Assembly: GCA_045577075.1 (NCBI GenBank)
Contig: JAZNHR010000056.1
Location: 1 to 45,989, forward strand
Length of the DNA: 45,989 nucleotides
Direction: 5' to 3'
Source: SIG447 sp045577075
Lineage (GTDB): Bacteria; Bacillota; Clostridia; UMGS1883; UMGS1540
Under the pieces are notes generated by a model that did not search any database, was not told the origin of the DNA, and worked only from the letters and a program-made list of their open reading frames with translations. Of the stretch, positions 31,066-37,610 are shown piece by piece. The number at the start of each line of letters is the position of its first letter. The first letter of the stretch is position 1. A program made the position numbers and the translations under genes.

Positions 31066-31935
31066 ATGGAAAAAAGACTGGAAGTGCAAATTGACCGTGC
31101 CTTGCACGGGAAAAAAGTAAAATATATTCTTCGCAATCATTTGGGGCTTTCCGTGGCGATTGTGCGAAAACTCAAGCAGGAAAATGGCATTTATTTAAAC
31201 GGTACACCGGCAAAGCAGGATACGGTGGTAACGGAAGGAGACATCTTGTTTTTGCAAGTATCCGATGCAAAGTCGACGGCGATTCTGCCGGTCTGTATGG
31301 ACCTAGACATTCTGTATGAGGATGAAGACCTCATTGCCCTTAATAAGCCTCGGGCAATGCCAACCCATCCCTCCCAAAACCATCATGACGATACGTTGGC
31401 AAATGGTATTATGCATTACTTTAAAGATAAAGACTTTACCTTTCGGGTCATTACGCGCCTAGACCGTGACACCTCGGGCGTGGTACTGGTGGCGAAAAAC
31501 CCCCTGTCCGCGCATTTTTTAAGTGCAGCCATGCAAAAGGGCGAGGTCATGAAGGAATATGTGGCGGCAGTATGGGGTGTACCGTTTCCCGAAAAGGGCT
31601 GTATCACCGCACCGATTCGGCGAAAAACCGATTCCATCATTTTACGCACTGCCCACCCCGACGGTAAATATGCCGAAACACACTATGCGGTAGAAAAAAT
31701 CAATAAAGGCTTGTCGCTCGTTCGTCTTGTACCAAAAACCGGCCGCACCCACCAGATAAGAGTGCATATGCAGTTTCTCGGCACGCCCATTTACGGCGAT
31801 GACCTGTACGGCGCACCTGGGACGGGCGAACGAACGCGGCTCCATTGCTGCAAAATCACCTTCCCCCACCCGTCTACAGGCGAGAAAACAGAAATTTTGG
31901 CACCTGTGCCTTCGGATATAGAGGAATTATTTTGA
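31066..31935 (+). CDS. RluA-family RNA pseudouridine synthase
   Basis: A 289-residue protein with an N-terminal S4-like RNA-binding region (LRNHLGLSVAIVRKLKQ) and a pseudouridine-synthase domain. The catalytic Asp is in RVITRLDRDTSGVVLVAK, followed by the KEYVAAVWG and PKTGRTHQIRVHMQFLG motifs. RluD, RluC or tRNA-specific members are equally possible from sequence. The ATG has no good Shine-Dalgarno; it lies 11 bases after a terminator hairpin, so expression may depend on read-through or an unseen promoter. The stop at 31933-31935 is followed by the second sigma operon. Confidence 0.9.
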   Translation: MEKRLEVQIDRALHGKKVKYILRNHLGLSVAIVRKLKQENGIYLNGTPAKQDTVVTEGDILFLQVSDAKSTAILPVCMDLDILYEDEDLIALNKPRAMPTHPSQNHHDDTLANGIMHYFKDKDFTFRVITRLDRDTSGVVLVAKNPLSAHFLSAAMQKGEVMKEYVAAVWGVPFPEKGCITAPIRRKTDSIILRTAHPDGKYAETHYAVEKINKGLSLVRLVPKTGRTHQIRVHMQFLGTPIYGDDLYGAPGTGERTRLHCCKITFPHPSTGEKTEILAPVPSDIEELF

Positions 31936-32007
31936 AAAAGTGTGACGCAGTAAGTTTGAAAGCTTTCTTTTAGGGTGAAGGCCTTACAAAGGAGAAAGGA
32001 GCGCGGC

Positions 32008-32568
32008 ATGGACGATAAGGAAATCATAACGCTGTTTTGGGAGCGAAACGAACGTGCCATTGACGAAACGGCAATAAAATACGGCAGATATTGTCACTAT
32101 ATTGCATTTGGGATTTTACAAAACGAGGAAGACAGCGAAGAATGCGTCAATGATACATACTTAGGTGCCTGGAATAGCATACCGCCCCAGAAACCCGAAA
32201 AATTATCAGCTTTCTTAGGAAAAATCACGCGAAATCTGGCTCTCAACCGATGGGACTACCTTACGGCAGAAAAACGGGGCAAGGGCCAGCTGGCCCTTGT
32301 TTTGGAAGAAATCAAAGAATGTATTCCTGCAAAGGATGACACGGAAACGATGGCGGAGAAAATGGATTTTACGGATACACTAAACCGTTTTCTAGCCTCT
32401 TTGCCGAAGGAAAAGCGCATGATTTTTATGCGGCGATACTGGTATTTTAGCCCCATAAAAGAAATTGCCGCAGACTTTCAAAAAAGCGAAAGCAATATCA
32501 AGATGATATTGCTTCGCCTTCGGACTGCGTTTCGCCGGTTTTTAGAGAAGGAAGGTGTTTTGCTGTGA
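32008..32568 (+). CDS. Second RNA polymerase sigma factor, ECF-like
   Basis: A 186-residue two-domain sigma factor. Region 2 shows NEEDSEECVNDTYLGAWNSIPP and region 4 FSPIKEIAADFQKSESNIKMILLRLR, a type widespread in Clostridia. Start at ATG 32008 is set by AAAGGAG at 31988-31994 and the following GAAAGGAG; a longer frame to 31975 is not needed. The following membrane protein gene overlaps by four bases (GTGA) and is likely its anti-sigma or sensor partner. I could not fix a promoter. A GTGTGACGC stretch near 31937 might be part of a self-recognised one, at low confidence. Confidence 0.85.
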   Translation: MDDKEIITLFWERNERAIDETAIKYGRYCHYIAFGILQNEEDSEECVNDTYLGAWNSIPPQKPEKLSAFLGKITRNLALNRWDYLTAEKRGKGQLALVLEEIKECIPAKDDTETMAEKMDFTDTLNRFLASLPKEKRMIFMRRYWYFSPIKEIAADFQKSESNIKMILLRLRTAFRRFLEKEGVLL

Positions 32569-33728
32569 AAGAAAAAAGAATGTTAGAACTGTTTGGAAAT
32601 ATCGATGAAAACTATATCGAGGAAGCCAGCCCTAAGCAAAAAAAGAGACCTCGCTTACAAACTTACAGACTTTTGGCGGCGTGTCTTTGCCTACTCCTGA
32701 TTGGCGGCGCGGCTTTTTCTCTGTTTACCCACCCGTCCGCCGGGGATAAGTACTATACCACGACCATGGGCGAAATTGCGTCCATTTATGACGGGATTCT
32801 TCTTGCGGAAAAGCTGCCGTTTGCAGGAGCGAAGAACACAAATATTCAGCTATGCTACCGCGGGGACGGCAAGCCTCTTTATGTAAACGAATGGAAAGTA
32901 TTGTCCGTTTCGGCAAGCTTTGATACTTACGATGTGACAATGGAATGTGCCTTTAACGGCGAAACCTTTGCTGAAAATACAGAGCAGCCTGTCGAAACAC
33001 TTTCCTATGGCGATATACCCGTATGCGTCTATAGGCGGGAGACGGAGGCGGAATATGAAGCGTCCTATTATGCCGCGTTTACCTATGATGGTGTTTCCTA
33101 TCAGATACGCACAAATTCCCATGACCCCAAGATTATTTACGAGGTTTTACAAACTGTTTTGGGTGAGCCGAACACGGCGGAGGAAAATACAAAGCCCGAA
33201 GATGCACCGCCTAGGGACACACCGCAAAATACGTCGACTCCAAGCGGGAAAAACACGTTTACGGATGTGCTCGGCTATAACGGCTACTATGTAAAAATTG
33301 AGGAAACTGCCCCCGGCTTTATTATCTGGAAATATTACGCGGAAACGGAAGGCAAAGAAAAATGTATCGCGGAAGTTTTCGGGTATGCGGCGCCGCCAAA
33401 GCCTGAAGCGTACAGCGTAGATTTGGATGGGGACGGCATAAAAGAGCTTATCTGTAACTGCATATTCGGCACAGGGGCACAAAGAGTATATGTGTACAGA
33501 AATCATCAAGGCGTTATTGAAAAAGGAAGGCTCTCCTATGACCCCGAAAATCGAGAGATGTTCCCGGGTATGTTTCATTGGGGCGCAAACGCCATAAACG
33601 AAAGATATAATCCCGAGAAAGGCGTGTTTGAAATCGAATACGCCGTAGAAGGGGAAATGGAAATGGCTGTAACTGTTTTGGAGCTGAATACAGACATTCA
33701 GTTTGAAGTCTTTGTAGAAGAACCATAA
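32565..33728 (+). CDS. Membrane protein coupled to the sigma factor, probable anti-sigma/sensor
   Basis: The 387-residue protein starts at GTG overlapping the sigma stop. A short cytoplasmic N-terminus (about 33 residues, no zinc-finger motif) is followed by one membrane segment (about 34-54, LLAACLCLLLIGGAAF) and a large outer part. That outer part has a first half with GEIASIYDGILL and beta-rich segments, a Pro/Thr-rich linker at about 203-230, and a C-terminal half carrying DLDGDGIKEL at 286-295, an Asp-rich calcium-binding-like loop as in dockerin or FG-GAP proteins. By position it would restrain the sigma factor. The short cytoplasmic part makes that unproven, and I do not recognise the outer domains. 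Confidence 0.65.
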   Translation: MKEKRMLELFGNIDENYIEEASPKQKKRPRLQTYRLLAACLCLLLIGGAAFSLFTHPSAGDKYYTTTMGEIASIYDGILLAEKLPFAGAKNTNIQLCYRGDGKPLYVNEWKVLSVSASFDTYDVTMECAFNGETFAENTEQPVETLSYGDIPVCVYRRETEAEYEASYYAAFTYDGVSYQIRTNSHDPKIIYEVLQTVLGEPNTAEENTKPEDAPPRDTPQNTSTPSGKNTFTDVLGYNGYYVKIEETAPGFIIWKYYAETEGKEKCIAEVFGYAAPPKPEAYSVDLDGDGIKELICNCIFGTGAQRVYVYRNHQGVIEKGRLSYDPENREMFPGMFHWGANAINERYNPEKGVFEIEYAVEGEMEMAVTVLELNTDIQFEVFVEEP

Positions 33729-33760
33729 AAAAGGGACCGATTGGTCCCTTTTTTTATGGT
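33722..33760. terminator. Bidirectional terminator between the sigma partner gene and the metallo-beta-lactamase gene
   Basis: AAAAAAGGGACC (33727-33738) pairs with GGTCCCTTTTTT (33743-33754), loop GATT, extended by ACCAT/ATGGT outside. It contains the stop regions of both convergent genes. Confidence 0.9.
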
Positions 33761-34599
33761 ACAGAAACGGTCTTGCCGTCACTTTCTATGATAATATCGC
33801 CCATCTCGTCGGTGCGGAAAACCTCTACATCTGCATCCCGAAGGCGGCTGAGCACCTTATCTGCCGGGTGGCCGTAAGGATTCTCTTTCCCAACCGATAT
33901 TACCGCATACTTTGGCATCACCTCGCGAAGGAAGGGATAGGCGGTAGAACTATTCGAGCCGTGGTGCCCCACCTTTAAAACGGTGGCGGATACGTCGAGC
34001 CCGGCATCGAGAATGGAGAGCTCCTCGTCACGCTCCGCGTCCCCCGTAAAGAGGAAGGACGTTTCGCCGCAGCTGACCTTCAGCACCAAAGAGGTGTTAT
34101 TGAGTTCCTCTGTGTTTTCGGTGATGGGACCCAAGAAGTCTACTTTGCAAGAGCCAAAGGCGAAGCTGTCACCGGGCGAAGGGTTTTGGATTTGGAGCCC
34201 TTGTGCCGCGGCTTTTTTCTTAAAGTTTTGATACGTTTTGGAGTTTGCCTCGGTTTTCGGCGCATAGACTGCGCCTGCCGTGGCGACCGACAGTGCCCCC
34301 GAAAGGCCGCCCACATGGTCCTCATGGGCATGGGAGCAAATCACATAGTCGAGATGAGAGACGGAATGTTTTCTAAGATATGCCGCGATGCGGCTACTGT
34401 CCTCGGCGTTGCCGCCGTCAATCAGCATGGTTTTTCCCTCGCAAAAGAGAAGGGCGGCGTCGGCTTGTCCCACGTCAATATAGTGAACAGAGAGAACGGC
34501 ATCGCCGAAATTACGCGAAGTGAAAAAATTAGAAACGGCACTAACAAGGAGTGCGATTGCCACAAGAATAATAAAAACAAGACGGGTACGCTGTTTCAT
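33754..34599 (-). CDS. Exported ComEC/Rec2-like metallo-beta-lactamase-fold hydrolase
   Basis: A 281-residue protein with an N-terminal membrane or signal segment (about 6-24, LVFIILVAIALLVSAV). A metallo-beta-lactamase domain follows with H90-A-H92-E-D94-H95 (CSHAHEDHVGG), TGDAERDEE and VGHHGSNSS. This matches the isolated nuclease-like domain of ComEC found as stand-alone exported proteins in Firmicutes. The hydrophobic ComEC channel part is absent. It may cleave nucleic acid or a phosphodiester outside the membrane. It lies 10 bases after mtnN and is the last gene of the tyrS-mtnN group. Confidence 0.85.
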   Translation of the reverse strand: MKQRTRLVFIILVAIALLVSAVSNFFTSRNFGDAVLSVHYIDVGQADAALLFCEGKTMLIDGGNAEDSSRIAAYLRKHSVSHLDYVICSHAHEDHVGGLSGALSVATAGAVYAPKTEANSKTYQNFKKKAAAQGLQIQNPSPGDSFAFGSCKVDFLGPITENTEELNNTSLVLKVSCGETSFLFTGDAERDEELSILDAGLDVSATVLKVGHHGSNSSTAYPFLREVMPKYAVISVGKENPYGHPADKVLSRLRDADVEVFRTDEMGDIIIESDGKTVSVP

Positions 34600-34609
34600 G
34601 CTTTTCTCC

Positions 34610-35293
34610 TTAGTCCAGCTTTGCTAAAAAAGCGGTAAGCAGCCGCCCGGCATTTGCGGAAGCCTGCACGGTAAAGGCGTCATAGGACATGGGGGCCTCG
34701 CCGTCCGCAGAGTCGGATATAGCGCGGAAAAGGGCAAAGGGAACACTGTTTGCGGCACAAACCTGTGCTACGCTTCCCCCCTCCATTTCGCAGGCGATGG
34801 CAGGGAAGTGGGATACAATCGCGTCCTTGTCTGCTTTTGACGCGCAGAATTTATCTGCCGTGGCAATTATGCCCTTTTCTGCCCGAATACCAAGGGCAGA
34901 GGCGGCAGAAAAAAGCGTTTCGGAAAGAGCAGGATCACAGGGTAGCTCAACAAGGTCAAGCCCTGAGATAAGGCCGAGAGGGTCGCCGAGGGGTGTGGTG
35001 TCCATGTCGTACTGCACTGCCCCCGTGCCGATCGCAAGGTCTAAAACACCAAGGGTGGAGGAAAGGGAACCGGCAACGCCGCAGTGAATGACGAAATCGG
35101 GGCGGAACGTTAGAATCATCGCCTCGGCGCACATGGCGGCAAATACTTTCCCGATGCCGCTTACCGCCGCCACTACTTCTTTCCCTGCGACTGTACCCTT
35201 TGTAAACGTGATACTGCCTACCTTTTCCTTCGAGGCATTTTCAATGTGCAGTGCCTCCATTTCTTTTTCCATTGCAGTTATAATTCCAATCAT
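34610..35293 (-). CDS. mtnN: 5'-methylthioadenosine/S-adenosylhomocysteine nucleosidase
   Basis: A 227-residue nucleosidase that splits MTA and SAH to adenine plus the thiosugar, feeding methyl-cycle recycling and the AI-2 precursor. Visible: the N-terminal IIGIITAMEKEME-type start with the conserved Glu, AVSGIGKVFAAM, VIHCGVAGSL, the ribose/base-binding CEMEGGSVAQVC with the catalytic Glu, and the catalytic Asp in FRAISDSADG. AGGAGA precedes the ATG. luxS is not in the window. It follows tyrS by 48 bases with a GC-rich hairpin between. Confidence 0.94.
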   Translation of the reverse strand: MIGIITAMEKEMEALHIENASKEKVGSITFTKGTVAGKEVVAAVSGIGKVFAAMCAEAMILTFRPDFVIHCGVAGSLSSTLGVLDLAIGTGAVQYDMDTTPLGDPLGLISGLDLVELPCDPALSETLFSAASALGIRAEKGIIATADKFCASKADKDAIVSHFPAIACEMEGGSVAQVCAANSVPFALFRAISDSADGEAPMSYDAFTVQASANAGRLLTAFLAKLD

Positions 35294-35312
35294 AGCTTAT
35301 CTCCTATAGATA

Positions 35313-35334
35313 CGGCGCAGGGAAACCTGCGCCG
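35313..35334. other. GC-rich hairpin between tyrS and mtnN
   Basis: CGGCGCAGG (35313-35321) pairs perfectly with CCTGCGCCG (35326-35334) over a four-base loop. On the minus strand, the direction of the genes, no T run follows, so it is a poor terminator there. On the plus strand it is followed by ATTTGTTTT, but no plus gene ends here. It could be an attenuating or RNA-stabilising hairpin just ahead of the mtnN ribosome site. Confidence 0.7.
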
Positions 35335-35341
35335 ATTTGTT

Positions 35342-36559
35342 TTATTTCAGTATAATTTTGATAATGGCTTTTTTACCGCGTTTTACAATCATACCGTCCT
35401 CACCAAAGGCTGTTTTGTCAACAGGGCCGTCAGAAGTAACCTTTTCGCCATTTGTCGTAAGTCCCCCTTGCTGTACAAGGCGTCTGCCTTCAGATTTGGA
35501 AGGAATAAAACCGATTTTGACGAGCATGGAGAGAAGGCCTTCCGAAAGGTCATCCTCACCTACTTCTGCCGTCGGCATATTGGCAGAAACACCGCCGCCG
35601 GAGAAAACTGCTTTTGCCGCTTCATTTGCTTTTTCCGCTTCTTCCTCACCGTGGACAAGCTTTGTCACTTCATAGGCAAGGCGCGTTTTCGCTTCGTTGA
35701 TTGCCTGACCCTCCAGCTTTTCATATTCGGCGATTTCTTCAAGGGGCAGGAAGGTCAGAAGCTTTAAGAACCGGCAGGCGTCGGCATCGTCTACGTTTCT
35801 CCAGTATTGGTAGAAATCGTAGGGCGAAACCTTTTCGGGGTCAAGCCATAGCGCACCGCTTGCCGTTTTACCCATTTTCTTGCCTTCGCTGTTTGTAAGA
35901 AGGGTAAAGGTCATGCCGTATACCTGGGCATTTTCCTTGCGGCGAACAAGGTCAATGCCGCCTAAGATATTGCTCCACTGGTCGTCACCGCCAAGTTCCA
36001 GTTTGCAGCCGTATTTCTTATAAAGCTGCAAAAAGTCATAGCTTTGCATGAGCATATAGTTAAACTCAATAAAGGAAAGACCTTTTTCAAGACGGGTCTT
36101 AAAGCACTCTGCCGTCAGCATCTTGTTTACAGAGAAACAAGAGCCGATTTCGCGGAGAAATTCGATGTAGTTAAGTCCCAGAAGCCAGTCCCCGTTATCC
36201 ACCATAATTGCCTTATCGTCAGAAAAATCAATTACGGAGGCAAGCTGGCGACGGAAACAGTCACAGTTATGACGAATGGTTTCCGGCGTCATCATTTTTC
36301 GCATATCCGTTCTGCCCGACGGGTCGCCTACCATGCCCGTGCCGCCGCCGACGAGGGCGATGGGCCGGTGCCCTGCGTTTTGCATGTGGCGCATAACCAC
36401 CATCTGCAAAAAGTGCCCGACGTGGAGACTATCCGCCGTGGGGTCAAAGCCAATATAAAAAGAAACCTTCTCTTTGCCGAGGAGCTCGCGAATTTCCTCT
36501 TCGTGGGTAACCTGGGCAATAAGGCCACGCTTTGAGAGGGTATCAAAAACATTTTCCAT
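35342..36559 (-). CDS. tyrS: Tyrosyl-tRNA synthetase
   Basis: A 405-residue class I aminoacyl-tRNA synthetase. The HIGH motif is HVGH at 46-49, and the KMSKS motif is KMGKT at 228-232, the tyrosine-type variant. GGDDQW and YMLMQSYDF residues line the Tyr pocket. The C-terminal S4 RNA-binding domain (about 340-405, GRRLVQQGG) is complete. It is expressed from its own promoter with a leader of about 35 bases, so there is no T-box, which is notable because many Firmicute tyrS genes have one. GGAAAGGATG is the ribosome site. Confidence 0.96.
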   Translation of the reverse strand: MENVFDTLSKRGLIAQVTHEEEIRELLGKEKVSFYIGFDPTADSLHVGHFLQMVVMRHMQNAGHRPIALVGGGTGMVGDPSGRTDMRKMMTPETIRHNCDCFRRQLASVIDFSDDKAIMVDNGDWLLGLNYIEFLREIGSCFSVNKMLTAECFKTRLEKGLSFIEFNYMLMQSYDFLQLYKKYGCKLELGGDDQWSNILGGIDLVRRKENAQVYGMTFTLLTNSEGKKMGKTASGALWLDPEKVSPYDFYQYWRNVDDADACRFLKLLTFLPLEEIAEYEKLEGQAINEAKTRLAYEVTKLVHGEEEAEKANEAAKAVFSGGGVSANMPTAEVGEDDLSEGLLSMLVKIGFIPSKSEGRRLVQQGGLTTNGEKVTSDGPVDKTAFGEDGMIVKRGKKAIIKIILK

Positions 36560-36593
36560 TGGTATTCATCCTTTCCGGAGAGTATTATTTGTT

Positions 36594-36622
36594 AGTATAC
36601 CATATATTAGGGGAAAAAGCAA
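36594..36622 (-). promoter_or_regulatory. tyrS promoter
   Basis: Minus strand: TTGCTT (36617-36622), 17 bases, TATACT (36594-36599). The tyrS ATG lies 34 bases downstream of the -10. Confidence 0.7.
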
Positions 36623-36647
36623 GTCTTTTATGGAATTTAAAACCGGC

Positions 36648-36676
36648 TTGACAGAACACGAATATATTTGTATAAT
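36648..36676 (+). promoter_or_regulatory. dut promoter
   Basis: TTGACA (36648-36653), 17 bases, TATAAT (36671-36676), a consensus match. Confidence 0.85.
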
Positions 36677-36699
36677 AAAAGAAAGAAAGGAAGATTTTT

Positions 36700-37146
36700 A
36701 TGGAGAAAATGACAATACGGGTTAAAAAGCTACACGAAAGCGCGATTTTGCCGTCTTACGGCTCTTCCTTTGCGGCAGGGGCGGATTTATATGCCCTTCT
36801 GGACGAGGAGATGACCTTCTCACCGGGGGAAACGAAGCTTGTCCGCACAGGTCTTAGCATGGAAATCCCGGAAGGCTATGCCGGTTTTATCTACGCCAGA
36901 AGCGGCATCGCCACAAAACGCGGCCTTGCACCTGCAAATAAGGTGGGCGTTGTGGACAGCGACTATCGCGGCGAAGTGATGGTGGCACTGCATAATCATT
37001 CCGGGGAAGTGCAAACCATTTTGGGGGGCGAACGGATTGCCCAAATGGTCATTGCGCCGTTTCTCGCTGCTGCCTTTATTGAAAGCGATACGCTGGAGGA
37101 GACTGAGCGGGGAGAGGGCGGCTTCGGGTCTACAGGTCAGATATAA
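36700..37146 (+). CDS. dut: dUTP diphosphatase
   Basis: A 148-residue trimeric dUTPase that hydrolyses dUTP to dUMP, keeping uracil out of DNA and feeding dTMP synthesis. All five family motifs are present: AGADLYA, RSGIATKRGL, GVVDSDYRGEV, GERIAQMVI and the C-terminal RGEGGFGSTG. AAAGGAAG precedes the ATG at 36700; a second ATG three codons on is less well spaced. It is monocistronic, followed by a strong terminator. Confidence 0.96.
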   Translation: MEKMTIRVKKLHESAILPSYGSSFAAGADLYALLDEEMTFSPGETKLVRTGLSMEIPEGYAGFIYARSGIATKRGLAPANKVGVVDSDYRGEVMVALHNHSGEVQTILGGERIAQMVIAPFLAAAFIESDTLEETERGEGGFGSTGQI

Positions 37147-37154
37147 AAACATCG

Positions 37155-37180
37155 GACGCACAAATTTGTGCGTCTTTTTT
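37155..37180 (+). terminator. dut terminator
   Basis: A perfect palindrome, GACGCACAAA/TTTGTGCGTC (37155-37174), followed by six T. Confidence 0.9.
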
Positions 37181-37191
37181 ATTGAAAAAAC

Positions 37192-37240
37192 TTGACAAAC
37201 CCTTGCATACGCATTATAATAACAATTGAACAATTATTCA
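37192..37240 (+). promoter_or_regulatory. Promoter and metal-repressor operator of the ArsR/P-ATPase operon
   Basis: TTGACA (37192-37197), 17 bases, TATAAT (37215-37220). Just downstream, TGAACA-AT-TATTCA at 37227-37240 matches the operator core of the SmtB/CzrA/ZiaR zinc sensors. It would place the ArsR repressor over the transcription start, with release by metal. Confidence 0.85.
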
Positions 37241-37259
37241 AATGTAGGAGGGACGGACG

Positions 37260-37610
37260 ATGGGAGAAGACTATTGCACATATATGCACGTCCACAAAGA
37301 TGTGGTTTCAAAGGTACAGGAAGATATGCCGGAAGAAGAAACGCTTTGCGACCTTGCCGAGCTTTACAAGGTGTTTGGCGACAGCACGCGCATAAAAATT
37401 TTGTACGTTTTATTTGCGGCGGAAATGTGCGTTTGCGATATTGCCCAGCTACTCGGGATGAGCCTTTCGGCAATATCCCACCAGCTTCGCATTTTAAAGC
37501 AGGCGCGGCTTGTTCGGGCAAGGCGGGAAGGAAAAGCTGTTTTTTACACCCTTGCCGATGACCATGTACGGGATATTATCGGGAAAGGCCTGGAGCATAT
37601 TTATGAGTAA
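37260..37610 (+). CDS. ArsR/SmtB-family metal-sensing repressor (CadC-like)
   Basis: A 116-residue winged-helix repressor. Two known metal sites of the family can be traced. The alpha3N (CadC) site has C57 and C59 in MCVCDIA, with C6 and possibly H10 from the N-terminus. The alpha5 (CzrA/SmtB zinc) site has D100, H102, H113 and E116, with spacing like CzrA. The recognition helix is MSLSAISHQLRILKQARLV. Such proteins leave DNA when Zn, Cd or Pb binds. The next gene, a P-type ATPase, overlaps by eight bases. Confidence 0.92.
   Translation: MGEDYCTYMHVHKDVVSKVQEDMPEEETLCDLAELYKVFGDSTRIKILYVLFAAEMCVCDIAQLLGMSLSAISHQLRILKQARLVRARREGKAVFYTLADDHVRDIIGKGLEHIYE

Noticed and set aside
31936..32007. 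Self-recognised ECF promoter before the second sigma gene (GTGTGACGC stretch)
   Set aside because: Only one half-element can be guessed and no matching second element at the right distance is clear.
36560..36700. T-box leader before tyrS
   Set aside because: The promoter leaves only about 35 bases of leader, and no AGGGTGGNACCGCG-like T-box sequence is present.
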